In this document: piece after piece, positions 17,365 through 26,240 of the stretch | How the letters are laid out: each line of letters begins with the position of its first letter | How positions within the stretch are numbered: position 1 is the stretch's first letter | NCBI GenBank assembly: GCA_029261355.1 | Contig: JAJDBM010000040.1 | Coordinates: 1-64,000 of the forward strand | Length of the DNA: 64,000 nt | Source: Nitrospirales bacterium | GTDB lineage: Bacteria > Nitrospirota > Nitrospiria > Nitrospirales > UBA8639 | Reading direction: 5' to 3' | Made by a program: the position numbers and the translations under genes | The notes under the pieces: generated by a model | The model's database searches: none | What the model saw: the letters and a program-made list of their open reading frames with translations, nothing else | Told to the model about the DNA's origin: nothing

Positions 17365-20300
17365 ATGAACTCTTCGACACACTCCCGGACGCGATGGCTT
17401 CCTTACATAGCCATCACAATTTGCAGCCTCTTTGCCTCAACACCGACAACTCTTGCACAAACCTGGGAAACCGGATCAAATCACCAAGGAGAGAAGCGCT
17501 ACGTCCTCCCATCATATCCAGTAGTATTTGTCGCAGCACGAATTGTTGAGGAACAGAGTGGAAGCGGCCTAGATGGGAAATACCACATTGGCACGGATGT
17601 CCTGTCAGCCAATAATCCAGACCGCGATAATCATTTATGGATCGTGTTGCCGTCAGGCCATGTGAAAAAGCTTTTCCCTTTACCTCAACATGAACAGGAT
17701 GATCTGATCGATACACCGAGGGGTCAGCTCGACAAAGGGTCGGTGGTGGAGCCCAATGTGTCAGAAGACGGGACAAAGATATATTTCTCCTACTTTCACG
17801 ACACCACCTTTGAGTCAAGCTTTAGTTACAGTGTGCATAAGCTCCCGCTTCAAGGCGCTGATCTCTACATGATGGACCTCACCGCTCTCTTGTCGAATGA
17901 GAATGAAGATCCCGCAAACCTCCCCGTCTCTCGTCTCACCTTCAGAGAATATGATGCGCAAGGAAAACAAACTGATGAAGATAAATACACCAATGCCATG
18001 AATCAAACCTTGGCAAACAACACGGGCCCCAATGACTGGGGTACGGTGTATATGCATGCAGTGGAAATGCGAACGGCCACGGGCCTCCACCTCGTCTATG
18101 CCAGTGACGAGCGCCGAGTAAAGAATTCCAATAAAGCCATGGCCCTCGGCCATGCCAATCACAATTTCAATTTACATATCGCAGACTTTTCTTCTGACGG
18201 GAGTCTCAAGAATCCACGACAATTTCAGTACTACACCACAACCTCGGTGTTGAGCCCATCGCCACTCCGCAATGGCATCGCCTTCTCCTATCAATCTTCT
18301 ACCGCTGCGGCGCGGAATTGGCATATTCAAGGTAGTAATTCAGCGGGACGATGGTACCCGATGATTGGATATGGAACCAATCCTGAGCTCTTCCATTTAG
18401 GCAGCTTCTGTCAAAAAACCAAAGGCTCAAACCCTGGCGACTATTATGTGGTTACTCGTTACTACAATGCGAACAACGAAGGGTTTGGGGCACTCTGGGC
18501 GCAAAACCTTTCGCAAGTTGGATTGAACACGTATGACAAAAATACATCGTGGGGAATACTCCCACAGCAAGTCGGCTCGTATAAGCTCACCAACGGGGTG
18601 AACTCCAATGATTATCCCTCTTCGAAAGTTGGCGGACAATATATTGGAAAAATGACCAGTCCTCGATGCGGACATCCAAATGAATTGTTCATGGCCTATA
18701 GTCCGACCAGTGCCAACGGTCGCTTGACCGATGATGATGGCAATAAAGATATCTATCATTCCTATATCGCCTATCGTCCAAATCTCGACCCGTTTCACCC
18801 ACTTGATCCTGTTGATGTGGATCTAGAGAAGGGACTACGTATTGTTGTAGACGACAGCTCCAATCAATACACATTAGTCTGGCCCGTTCCCATTCTTCAT
18901 TGGCAAGCTCGAACAGGTGATGCACAACAACAGTCATCGCCTTCGCACATTGATCCAGCCACGACGATTCAAGCAGGTCTCCCCCATGCGCAAGTGGGCA
19001 CATCGGCCCTCTACAATACTGACCGTAAGCCATTCGATTGCTGGCTTGGTTCAGGTGGACAACACCCCTACAGCCCCAATAAAGCCTACACCAACGTCAA
19101 TCAAGAAAATGACTTGGTCATCAACAATACCGATGGCTTGACCTACGTCCAAAATCAAAGTGACTTTTGTGAACCCTTAAGTCCAGACCATGTTCTCGGT
19201 ATCGCGATCAACTTGACCAGTAATAAGACCAATATGTCAGCCGGCTTTAAACCTGGCTATCACACCGACGGCAACGGGCAAAAAGAAGCGGCACGCCTGC
19301 TCGGAGTCTATGATGTTCGGCAACAGGCCGATCAATCCTTTCAGGCCGTCATTCCAGCCAACGAGCCTTTTGAGTTTCACTTACTCGATAAGAAATATGG
19401 TCTACGCCTCACCGATGTTCGCAGCTGGCATAGCCTCCATCCTCGTGAAACACGAACGGATTGCGGAGGCTGCCATCAACATGAGCCTGGAAAAGCCATT
19501 TCCTTCAAAGGGACAATCGCCGATCGACAGCCACCGTTGGATATGGTCAATACAACGATGCATGTGACCTATAACAAACAATGCGGCCCAGTCGTTCAAA
19601 CAGCCAATCGACCCACGAAAAAAATCCCCGAATGGAAAGCCAATATTTGGCCGCAATTCGATCAATATTGCAGTGCTTGTCATGACACCAATCAATCAAG
19701 TGACACAGCCGCCCTTCAAGCCCTGAGTTATACCGATGAAGGTGATGCCTATAACAAATTGAAGTCGCGAAATTATGCCAATAGCAAGGTAGGGGCATTA
19801 GGCAGCTCCGCATTTTGGGCTGCCCGAGGAGAACGAACAGACGGACGTGATAATTCCTTAAGCAAGTATCAACCAGATTATGCGAATCAGGTCTGGGGGT
19901 ATCAGTTCAGTGCAATCCATGCAACCGAACCAGCACTCTGTGACCAGAACAGCAATCCGATGGCCAAATGGGTATACAAGCTCGGACAATGGATTGATAA
20001 CCACATGCCACGAGATACGGATGACCCCTATGGCTTCAACCATGACTGGTATCACCCAACGGTCGATCTAGCCATTACGTCAGCCACCTGCTCAGCCGAT
20101 CAATTTCGGGTAGGATATTGGGATGATTTCGGTGGAATTGCAAAGCTGCAAGTCCTGGTGAATGACCTGGAAGTGGCCACCTTCACGAATAAACGAAACG
20201 GATCACTCCAAGGTCCGTTGGCAGGACTCGGCTCCAACGATTCCATCACCGTCATCGCGACCGACTTCGCTGACAATCGACAGATCTACAAAAAAAGCGT

Positions 20301-20391
20301 CAGCGAACTCATCAGCGATTGCCAGGGACCAAACGTGCAGCCAATTCCCAAGTCAATCAAGACGACGCGCATTCTCCAAGGTGCTCGCTAA
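17365..20391 (+). CDS. Exported dihaem c-type cytochrome with propeller domain, hydrazine synthase alpha-like
   Basis: ATG 17365 follows GGAGG and encodes 1008 residues with a signal peptide (YIAITICSLFASTPTTLA). The N-terminal 560 residues have strand-rich repeats of propeller type (PNVSEDGTKIYFSYF, GADLYMMDL, SPSPLRNGIAFSYQ). Then RLLGVYDVRQQADQSFQAV, a LLDKKYG strand and RSWHSLHPRETRTDCGGCHQ, with CGGCH at residues 700-704, closely follow the pattern of HZS-alpha-like proteins; a second haem motif, CSACH, is at 769-773. The C-terminus has an Ig-like segment. It should be periplasmic with two covalently bound haems. Homologues are widespread, so this does not imply anammox, and no beta/gamma partners are nearby. 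The real reaction is unknown. Confidence 0.68.
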   Translation: MNSSTHSRTRWLPYIAITICSLFASTPTTLAQTWETGSNHQGEKRYVLPSYPVVFVAARIVEEQSGSGLDGKYHIGTDVLSANNPDRDNHLWIVLPSGHVKKLFPLPQHEQDDLIDTPRGQLDKGSVVEPNVSEDGTKIYFSYFHDTTFESSFSYSVHKLPLQGADLYMMDLTALLSNENEDPANLPVSRLTFREYDAQGKQTDEDKYTNAMNQTLANNTGPNDWGTVYMHAVEMRTATGLHLVYASDERRVKNSNKAMALGHANHNFNLHIADFSSDGSLKNPRQFQYYTTTSVLSPSPLRNGIAFSYQSSTAAARNWHIQGSNSAGRWYPMIGYGTNPELFHLGSFCQKTKGSNPGDYYVVTRYYNANNEGFGALWAQNLSQVGLNTYDKNTSWGILPQQVGSYKLTNGVNSNDYPSSKVGGQYIGKMTSPRCGHPNELFMAYSPTSANGRLTDDDGNKDIYHSYIAYRPNLDPFHPLDPVDVDLEKGLRIVVDDSSNQYTLVWPVPILHWQARTGDAQQQSSPSHIDPATTIQAGLPHAQVGTSALYNTDRKPFDCWLGSGGQHPYSPNKAYTNVNQENDLVINNTDGLTYVQNQSDFCEPLSPDHVLGIAINLTSNKTNMSAGFKPGYHTDGNGQKEAARLLGVYDVRQQADQSFQAVIPANEPFEFHLLDKKYGLRLTDVRSWHSLHPRETRTDCGGCHQHEPGKAISFKGTIADRQPPLDMVNTTMHVTYNKQCGPVVQTANRPTKKIPEWKANIWPQFDQYCSACHDTNQSSDTAALQALSYTDEGDAYNKLKSRNYANSKVGALGSSAFWAARGERTDGRDNSLSKYQPDYANQVWGYQFSAIHATEPALCDQNSNPMAKWVYKLGQWIDNHMPRDTDDPYGFNHDWYHPTVDLAITSATCSADQFRVGYWDDFGGIAKLQVLVNDLEVATFTNKRNGSLQGPLAGLGSNDSITVIATDFADNRQIYKKSVSELISDCQGPNVQPIPKSIKTTRILQGAR

Positions 20392-20874
20392 AAAAATAGC
20401 AACTGCATTCACTTCTCATACAATTCCCTCACTCCCTTACATGGGGGTGAGGGCAAGTCTGAAGGGTTCGTCATCAAAGACTCCCAAGACTCCAAATGTC
20501 ATTGTCGAGACAACACCTATCCAAACCCCTCTTCCTGATCTCCAGGCCACTTCGACTCAATCGTCTTTTCCAGACATGACAGATCTGAGGCCTTCCCTTA
20601 AAAGTATCTTTGTAGTTTCCGCCTTCTAATACACCTTCATAGAAAGGAAACATTGAACCTACACCCACATATGGTGCAAATATTCTGACAAGACCAAATT
20701 GCTAAAACGATAAAGTGAGAAGAACTCAAGGAAGATGATGAGAGAAGTCTTCGTACATCCGTACCCATGGTTCCAGCTAATACTACAAACAACTTACGCT
20801 GATTCCTGATTTCACAAAAAGAGCCTGCCTCCGAGAGGAGGCAGGCTCTCTATAAGAAAGGGGGAATCTTTCAC
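20392..20874. other. Convergent intergenic region
   Basis: The region between the dihaem protein gene and the PEP-CTERM gene contains a terminator hairpin for the minus-strand gene at 20816-20848. The frames it contains are short and have no ribosome sites. No RNA gene is recognised. Confidence 0.45.
20816..20848 (-). terminator. Rho-independent terminator of the PEP-CTERM gene
   Basis: GAGCCTGCCTCC (20821-20832) pairs perfectly with GGAGGCAGGCTC (20837-20848) around a GAGA tetraloop. On the minus strand it is followed by a run of T (complement of 20816-20820). It lies 26 bases beyond the stop of the minus-strand PEP-CTERM gene. Confidence 0.8.
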
Positions 20875-21621
20875 TTAGGCTACATGACGATTCCGCCATC
20901 GCCATCCGACTAGACCCACCAAACCTGATCCTAGCAAGAATATCGTAGAAGGCTCGGGAACAGGGTTGACTGCTACATTATCGATAAGCAAGGCAGTATC
21001 ATCACCATCTGGCTCCGGGCCTACAAGATCTACAGCTCCGAAACCGAGCGTATGCGTGCCGGAATTTTGTATAGAAATGCTCCCGGACCGCCATCCTGAT
21101 TCATAAAAAAAAGAGATACCAGATGGTTCGTCAAAAGGACCTGGCGGATTTGGCGGGAGTAAATCTGAAAACACATTTGCAAGGACTGTAACCTCCCCAT
21201 TAAATGACAAAAACGCCAGATCATCATTGCCGGTATCTGTAGGGGTTTCTTGTGTGAGGTAACGCCAATTAAATGTCACAAGATCTCCAGCCGAAGCTGT
21301 AAATGTCTGAGTTATTACTGTCCCACGAGCAACGACCTTCCCAAATGCAGTCTCCAGCGTCCCCGTTGGCACGCCCAATAACTTTTCTAATCCTCTCCCT
21401 TTATTTCGAAATTCTCCTGTCGTACCAATAAGAGCAACAAATTGCCCTTCTGTTGGTTGAAGCCCTTCCAATGCTGCGAAGGGTGGCCCTACGGCCACTC
21501 CTCTGGAAAGAGTATTCCAAGCAGTGAAATCACCAGTTTCAAAGCCACCGTTACTAATAGCCCAAACTTGGCTAGTAGATCCTACAATGAAAATCCCCAG
21601 AAATAGCAGAAAACGAATCAT
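20875..21621 (-). CDS. PEP-CTERM sorting domain protein (exported)
   Basis: The 248-residue protein has a signal peptide (MIRFLLFLGIFIVGSTSQVWA), a jelly-roll-like body (NGGFETGDFTAWNTLSRG, FNWRYLTQETP) and a C-terminal VPEPSTIFLLGSGLVGLVGW followed by RWRNRHVA, a textbook PEP-CTERM signal. Such proteins are cleaved by an exosortase and sent to the outer surface, often with exopolysaccharide. ATG 21621 has GGAGG upstream. The gene is monocistronic, ending at a strong terminator. No exosortase gene is in the window. Confidence 0.9.
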   Translation of the reverse strand: MIRFLLFLGIFIVGSTSQVWAISNGGFETGDFTAWNTLSRGVAVGPPFAALEGLQPTEGQFVALIGTTGEFRNKGRGLEKLLGVPTGTLETAFGKVVARGTVITQTFTASAGDLVTFNWRYLTQETPTDTGNDDLAFLSFNGEVTVLANVFSDLLPPNPPGPFDEPSGISFFYESGWRSGSISIQNSGTHTLGFGAVDLVGPEPDGDDTALLIDNVAVNPVPEPSTIFLLGSGLVGLVGWRWRNRHVA

Positions 21622-21759
21622 GGCGCACCTCCATGAGTGTTAGTGATTAAAAGTCCATTTTAAGGACTGACACAGACGATCGATCTTCATGGAAGCTTAA
21701 CATGCTTAGTAATTTCGTGTCGAAACTTTTGAGGGGTTCAACTTCTGGCAGCTAATCCC

Positions 21760-22392
21760 TCAGCTAACTGGCTTCACTTCTACAAAATGCTTGACAGAGG
21801 TTACACCTTTGGTTTCTTTGCATATTTCAAGTACCTTATCCAGTTCTCCCTGGGTTCTCGCATGCCCAATGAGATACACCCGATTCCGGACAGATCGCCA
21901 GCGATAATTCACAGACTTTATACCCGGTTCCCCGATTAACTGGGCTTCAATTTTTGTGGAAATCCAAAAGTCACCTACGGTCTGTCCCGTGCCTTCCGTA
22001 TCTTTTTTATCTTGTTCCTCTGCTTCTTTTCGACGACGCTCTTTCTCTTCGGGGGTCACAATTTGAATTTCATCGTAGACCTGTTTAATGCGTTCATCGG
22101 ATTTCACGAGTGCCAGAACTTCATCTCGAGTTCCTGGGTTATCCAAGGTGCCAGTCAACAACACACGTTGCTCCCAGGTATCGCTGCTCACGTCGAGCAA
22201 CAGCCCCTTATCTTTATCTGAGAGACGCGAGAGAATCCCAGCTCCAATTTTCGTGTCGATTACCTGATCATCCGTGGTCCGAGTTTCAAACGCCTTTTTT
22301 CCGGCCTCCATAATTAAAGAAGGACACCCCGCCTGCAAAAGCAATACAAAACAAATTCCCAGAGCACTCATCCACGAATGTTGTCGAATCAT
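21760..22392 (-). CDS. Lipoprotein with two BON domains
   Basis: ATG 22392 is preferred to the ATG at 22410 because GAGGAG lies just before it inside the longer frame. The product (210 aa) has a lipoprotein signal peptide ending LLLQAGC. Two BON domains follow: TDDQVIDTKIGAGILSRLSD to YDEIQIV, and VGDFWISTKIEAQLIGEPGI to VKHFVEVKP, separated by a charged linker (EEKERRRKEAEEQDKK). BON domains bind phospholipid and help maintain the envelope, as in OsmY and DolP. The gene is isolated. The expected location is the periplasmic face of a membrane. Confidence 0.87.
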   Translation of the reverse strand: MIRQHSWMSALGICFVLLLQAGCPSLIMEAGKKAFETRTTDDQVIDTKIGAGILSRLSDKDKGLLLDVSSDTWEQRVLLTGTLDNPGTRDEVLALVKSDERIKQVYDEIQIVTPEEKERRRKEAEEQDKKDTEGTGQTVGDFWISTKIEAQLIGEPGIKSVNYRWRSVRNRVYLIGHARTQGELDKVLEICKETKGVTSVKHFVEVKPVS

Positions 22393-22410
22393 AGACTCCT
22401 CCTCGCTCAT

Positions 22411-22982
22411 GATATGAAATAAAGAAGGCCCCTCTGTCCGGTCAAATTACAAACGACTAGGATGGGGCCTTAAAGAAAACAAACGCTTTAGAATATTAAC
22501 TAAACAGGGATGAGTCTGTCTGCTTATAAAATTGCTCGTTGACAATCTTCCTTTTATCCCATTCATCATTCCTTGGACTCGTTCAAATGCCTCCAAGGGA
22601 GGTCACATAATAAATTCAATACGCCCCGAATGAAAATCCTACCTTCTGCAGGAACACAGAATGTTCTATTGAGATACTATTACGACTTCGCACTTCAATC
22701 TGGCCTCGATATGAACCTTCGTATTCAGATTGCACTATAATGCCATGTAGTTATTCAGCCACATGACCAAACTGCGAAAAAGACTGCCTGAATAACATCA
22801 ACTTGTACGAACAAGCTCACAACCTATACCTAGACTTTTTTGGTTTCCCGACCCTTTTTCATCGCATGACAACTCAATTCCCCTAAAAGCCTTATGAGTC
22901 ATTAGGTCTTTTGGGGAATAGCCCCTTCTATTCGTGGTCATGTGAACTATACAGATTATGATTCTTTAATAGGAGTTCACCT
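22411..22982. other. Intergenic region between the BON and STAS genes
   Basis: This 570-base divergent spacer is AT-rich with no coding frame. An imperfect inverted repeat (cccctaaaag...ctttt-gggg, 22880-22916) stands before the STAS gene and could be an operator or a terminator without a T run. No RNA gene is recognised. Confidence 0.4.
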
Positions 22983-23282
22983 ATGACCATCACCGAGCAT
23001 TTCTTCAAAGACCGGTTAGAGGTTCGTTTTAAGGGGACATTAGACCACACGATTGGTCCTGCCTGTGAACGAGCCATACGCCATGCGCATGCCTTTGGCA
23101 GCAAACGGCTTCAAATTAATCTTGCGGGAGTAACGGAGGTGGAAAAAGTGAGTGTAGGCACGCTCTGCTTTGCATTGCATACAGTACGCCAATTAGGCAT
23201 TGAAGGCACCGTCTTACATGCACCAACAGCTGTGCAAACCATACTGTCTGAAATTGACGCCACTATTTCATCGAAGGAATGA
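22983..23282 (+). CDS. STAS-domain protein (anti-sigma antagonist-like)
   Basis: ATG 22983 follows AGGAG. The 99-residue product (MTITEHFFKDRLEVRFKGTL ... VEKVSVGTLCFALHTVRQLG) has the length and alternating strand-helix pattern of STAS domains. The usual DSSG phosphorylation loop is replaced by VEKVSVG, so a single serine is present but the loop is not standard. It may act in partner switching with a kinase or phosphatase, none of which are nearby. It stands alone with about 370 bases to the next gene. Confidence 0.65.
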   Translation: MTITEHFFKDRLEVRFKGTLDHTIGPACERAIRHAHAFGSKRLQINLAGVTEVEKVSVGTLCFALHTVRQLGIEGTVLHAPTAVQTILSEIDATISSKE

Positions 23283-23655
23283 CAAGCAGTCAATCTGAGC
23301 TCTTCGCACAACAAAAGCCCGTTTGCTTACCCGAGCCTTCTGGTGCTTCCGTGTCTATCTAATTAGGGACATTCTATTTTTTCCGAGCTAAAGACCATGA
23401 ACCCATACGCTAACCAACCCAACTCGCGTAATATATTTTAAAGCAAGTTTCTTTGCTCTATCCAGAGTTTCCATTAATCATGCTTGACGATACTAAGGAT
23501 CACATCTAAGGAAAGCCAAGAGACGATGTTGAACTCCGGCATATCGTGACACAACTACCGCCACCGGCCAATCACGATGAGAGGACGGCAATACGCACCC
23601 CTGCCCATGATCAAATCACTCATAATGAAAATAGGAATCGAAGAGAATAAACTTA
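23283..23655. other. Convergent intergenic region
   Basis: This interval separates the STAS gene from the HDOD gene (converging). I see no coding frame, RNA gene or convincing terminator hairpin with a T run. Confidence 0.4.
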
Positions 23656-24579
23656 TTAAGACGCTGAAGTCAGGAGGGATTGTTCGGCCATGGTCACAAC
23701 GCTCTGAATTTCTTCATCGCTGCCCAGATTGATTTGAAAGAAAGAGGAAAACTCGGGAATTGCTTCTGCAATATCGGCTAAAATTTTCACGAAATCTTGC
23801 GGGTCCATTTTGAAATGTTGTTGACTCACAGCCAGCACTTCTACAATGGCATGGTCCGTCGGATCACACCACAAGTCGGCCAAACAACCAGATAGCATGA
23901 CACAGACATTGGTAGATTGAAACTCTTCCGAGGTCTCTGTTTGCACAGCATCATGACTCCCACGAATGGCGACCTGCATCACCTCGGGTAATTCCCACAT
24001 TTCGGCAATCCACGCACCAACTTCACTGTGATCACTACCAAACCGCTCACGCTCAAATTCTTGGAGCAACTGATGATTCTTCCCGGCATTCGTATAGATT
24101 TGCCCATATTCCTCGGCAAAAGATTCACTGAGCACTAACATTCCCAGGTCTTGCAACAAGGCCGCTAGAAAAATTTCTTCGTAATTGGGCACCTTCGCCC
24201 ATTTCCCCAACGCTCGCGCAGCCACACTCGACAAGATGGATCGATGCCAATGCTGAGTATGGTCAAAAGGTGCTCCACCATTCTTTTTCAAATCACGATA
24301 CAAGGAAAAACAAAAGGCAAGCGTCGCGATCGAATTCATTCCCAAAAGCATCACCGCATGTGTCACAGTTGTGACCTTATGGCGTGACCCGCCATAGAAA
24401 CTTGAATTTGCCACATTGAGCAACTTGGCGACAAAGGATGGATCCTTACTAATGACGTCCGCCATTTTCTGACAATCCGCCGTTTCATCTCGACACATCT
24501 GCAGTACTTGCAATGGAAGACTTGGAATGGCAGGAAGTGTCTTACAATTCTTAATACGTTGAAGAAGTTGTGGATTCAT
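23656..24579 (-). CDS. HDOD-domain signalling protein
   Basis: The 307-residue cytoplasmic protein fits the HDOD family: an opening LPAIPSLPLQVLQMCRDETA, SKDPSFVAKLLNVANSSFYG, then the HD-like core HWHRSILSSVAARALGKW and LLQDLGMLVLSESF. HDOD domains are HD-phosphohydrolase relatives without full metal ligands and act as regulators of motility, biofilm or stress signalling. No partner domain (GGDEF, receiver) is fused. The gene is monocistronic, ahead of miaB in the same orientation but 1.6 kb from its start, on the far side of the miaB stop. Confidence 0.85.
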   Translation of the reverse strand: MNPQLLQRIKNCKTLPAIPSLPLQVLQMCRDETADCQKMADVISKDPSFVAKLLNVANSSFYGGSRHKVTTVTHAVMLLGMNSIATLAFCFSLYRDLKKNGGAPFDHTQHWHRSILSSVAARALGKWAKVPNYEEIFLAALLQDLGMLVLSESFAEEYGQIYTNAGKNHQLLQEFERERFGSDHSEVGAWIAEMWELPEVMQVAIRGSHDAVQTETSEEFQSTNVCVMLSGCLADLWCDPTDHAIVEVLAVSQQHFKMDPQDFVKILADIAEAIPEFSSFFQINLGSDEEIQSVVTMAEQSLLTSAS

Positions 24580-24836
24580 AGGACAAAGTATCCGATTTTG
24601 GGGTCGTCCGACTCTTGATATAGGCAGCTGAGGTAGACATGCAGCTAACAGTCATTTCATCGGTCAAAACCGACCTGACTTGAGCCGTTTTCAAAATGTT
24701 CATGCTGTTCTTCTATTTTTATTTACCTTTCTGACATAGCAAGGAAGTGCTCCGTAAATTGAATACTCTACAATTAAAAAAAATTGGGATAATCTTGGAA
24801 ATTCAAGGAATCTTATTAAAGAAGAAACAGAAAAAA

Positions 24837-26225
24837 TTACGATAAAGGCAGGGATTGAAGCGGTCGCCCAAATAACGTGGAGGCAGAAGCATCCTCGATG
24901 AGTATAGGAAGAAATTCGCCAGGATGGCTGGGCTGTAAAGATTTATCCCATACGACGGTAATGTTACTCTCAGTATGTCCCATCCATTGCTGACTCGACT
25001 TCTTGGCATCACCTTCGATGAGCACGTCGACGGTCTGTCCGATCAATTCTTGATTTTTCTGAAGAGAGATATTTTTTTGCAAATCAATTAACTCTGCAAC
25101 TCGCTCATGCTTCGTGGCCTCGGCCACATCATCAGGAAACTTCTTGGCCGCAATCGTATTTTTTCGTTCGGAATATTTAAAGATATACGCCGCCTGATAG
25201 CTCATCTCTTCTATCAGTTGATACGTATCACGATATTCAGCATCACTCTCCCCACAGAACCCGCAAATAATGTCAGTTGTCAACGGAATATCACCACGAC
25301 GTCGAATGTCGTCAACCAATCGGCGATAGTCCCCTTGGCTATAATTCCGACCCATGGCATCTAATACTCGATCGTTTCCCGACTGGAGAGGCAAATGTAT
25401 TTGGCTCGCGACGTGAGGATGTTGAGCCACCACATCAAGCAACGCTGGAGGAAAGTCTTTGGGGTGTGGGGACATGAAGCGTACACGTTCAATGCCTGGA
25501 ATATCCGCAACGGCCGTCACAAGCTGGGCAAAGTCATAGCGTTCAAACTGAAATGAGTTAACATTCTGCCCCAAAAGGGTAATTTGCCTATATCCCCGTG
25601 CGGCCAGGCCTTGCGCTTCCTCAAGAATTCCCTTCGGGTCTCGAGAGCGCTCTCGCCCTCTCGTATACGGCACCACACAAAACGTACAAAAGTTATCACA
25701 GCCGCGCATCACCGCAATCCAAGCATTCACCCCACCGACGCGCTCAGGGAGAATCTGTTCATAGGTTTCATATTCCGAGAGATCAACGGAAAGTCCACGC
25801 GTTTGGGTTTCCATGGCTTTCGTCAACAAACTCGGTAACTGACGATAGCCATCAGGTCCCACCAACACATCAATAAATGGCTGACTCTCGAGCAATTCTT
25901 TCTTGAGGTTCTGTGCCATGCAGCCCAATACACCAATGACCACACCTCGTTCTTTTTTATGATACTTCAATTTCCCTAAATGCCCGTACACACGATTATG
26001 AGCATTTTCACGAATGGCACAGGTGTTGAGAAGAATGACATCCGCCTGATCGCTCTGGTCTGTAAACCCAAAGCCTTGGGTTTTGAGCAGGGAACGAACT
26101 AATTCGGAATCATATTCATTCATTTGGCAACCAAAGGTTTCCATATAGACCTGAGGCGATTTCGATCGAGGTGCTATTTCCAGAGAATGATTCTGTGACG
26201 GATGAATGAGTTCTTCGTGCAGCAT
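24837..26225 (-). CDS. miaB: tRNA-2-methylthio-N6-dimethylallyladenosine synthase
   Basis: This radical-SAM enzyme adds a methylthio group to i6A37 in tRNAs reading UNN codons. The 462 residues contain the N-terminal UPF0004 cluster cysteines (ETFGCQMNEYDS, NTCAIRENA, GVLGCMAQ), the radical-SAM motif GCDNFCTFCVVPYTRG and a C-terminal TRAM region. QMNEYDS is the MiaB hallmark that separates it from MtaB and RimO. It starts 15 bases after the end of mtaB, so the two methylthiotransferases are likely co-transcribed in the order mtaB-miaB. Confidence 0.95.
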   Translation of the reverse strand: MLHEELIHPSQNHSLEIAPRSKSPQVYMETFGCQMNEYDSELVRSLLKTQGFGFTDQSDQADVILLNTCAIRENAHNRVYGHLGKLKYHKKERGVVIGVLGCMAQNLKKELLESQPFIDVLVGPDGYRQLPSLLTKAMETQTRGLSVDLSEYETYEQILPERVGGVNAWIAVMRGCDNFCTFCVVPYTRGRERSRDPKGILEEAQGLAARGYRQITLLGQNVNSFQFERYDFAQLVTAVADIPGIERVRFMSPHPKDFPPALLDVVAQHPHVASQIHLPLQSGNDRVLDAMGRNYSQGDYRRLVDDIRRRGDIPLTTDIICGFCGESDAEYRDTYQLIEEMSYQAAYIFKYSERKNTIAAKKFPDDVAEATKHERVAELIDLQKNISLQKNQELIGQTVDVLIEGDAKKSSQQWMGHTESNITVVWDKSLQPSHPGEFLPILIEDASASTLFGRPLQSLPLS

Positions 26226-26240
26226 AAGTAATAATTGATG

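Noticed and set aside
17365-20391. Bona fide hydrazine synthase and anammox metabolism
   Set aside because: Only an alpha-like protein is present; there are no beta/gamma subunits or hydrazine dehydrogenase, and alpha-like homologues are found widely outside anammox bacteria.
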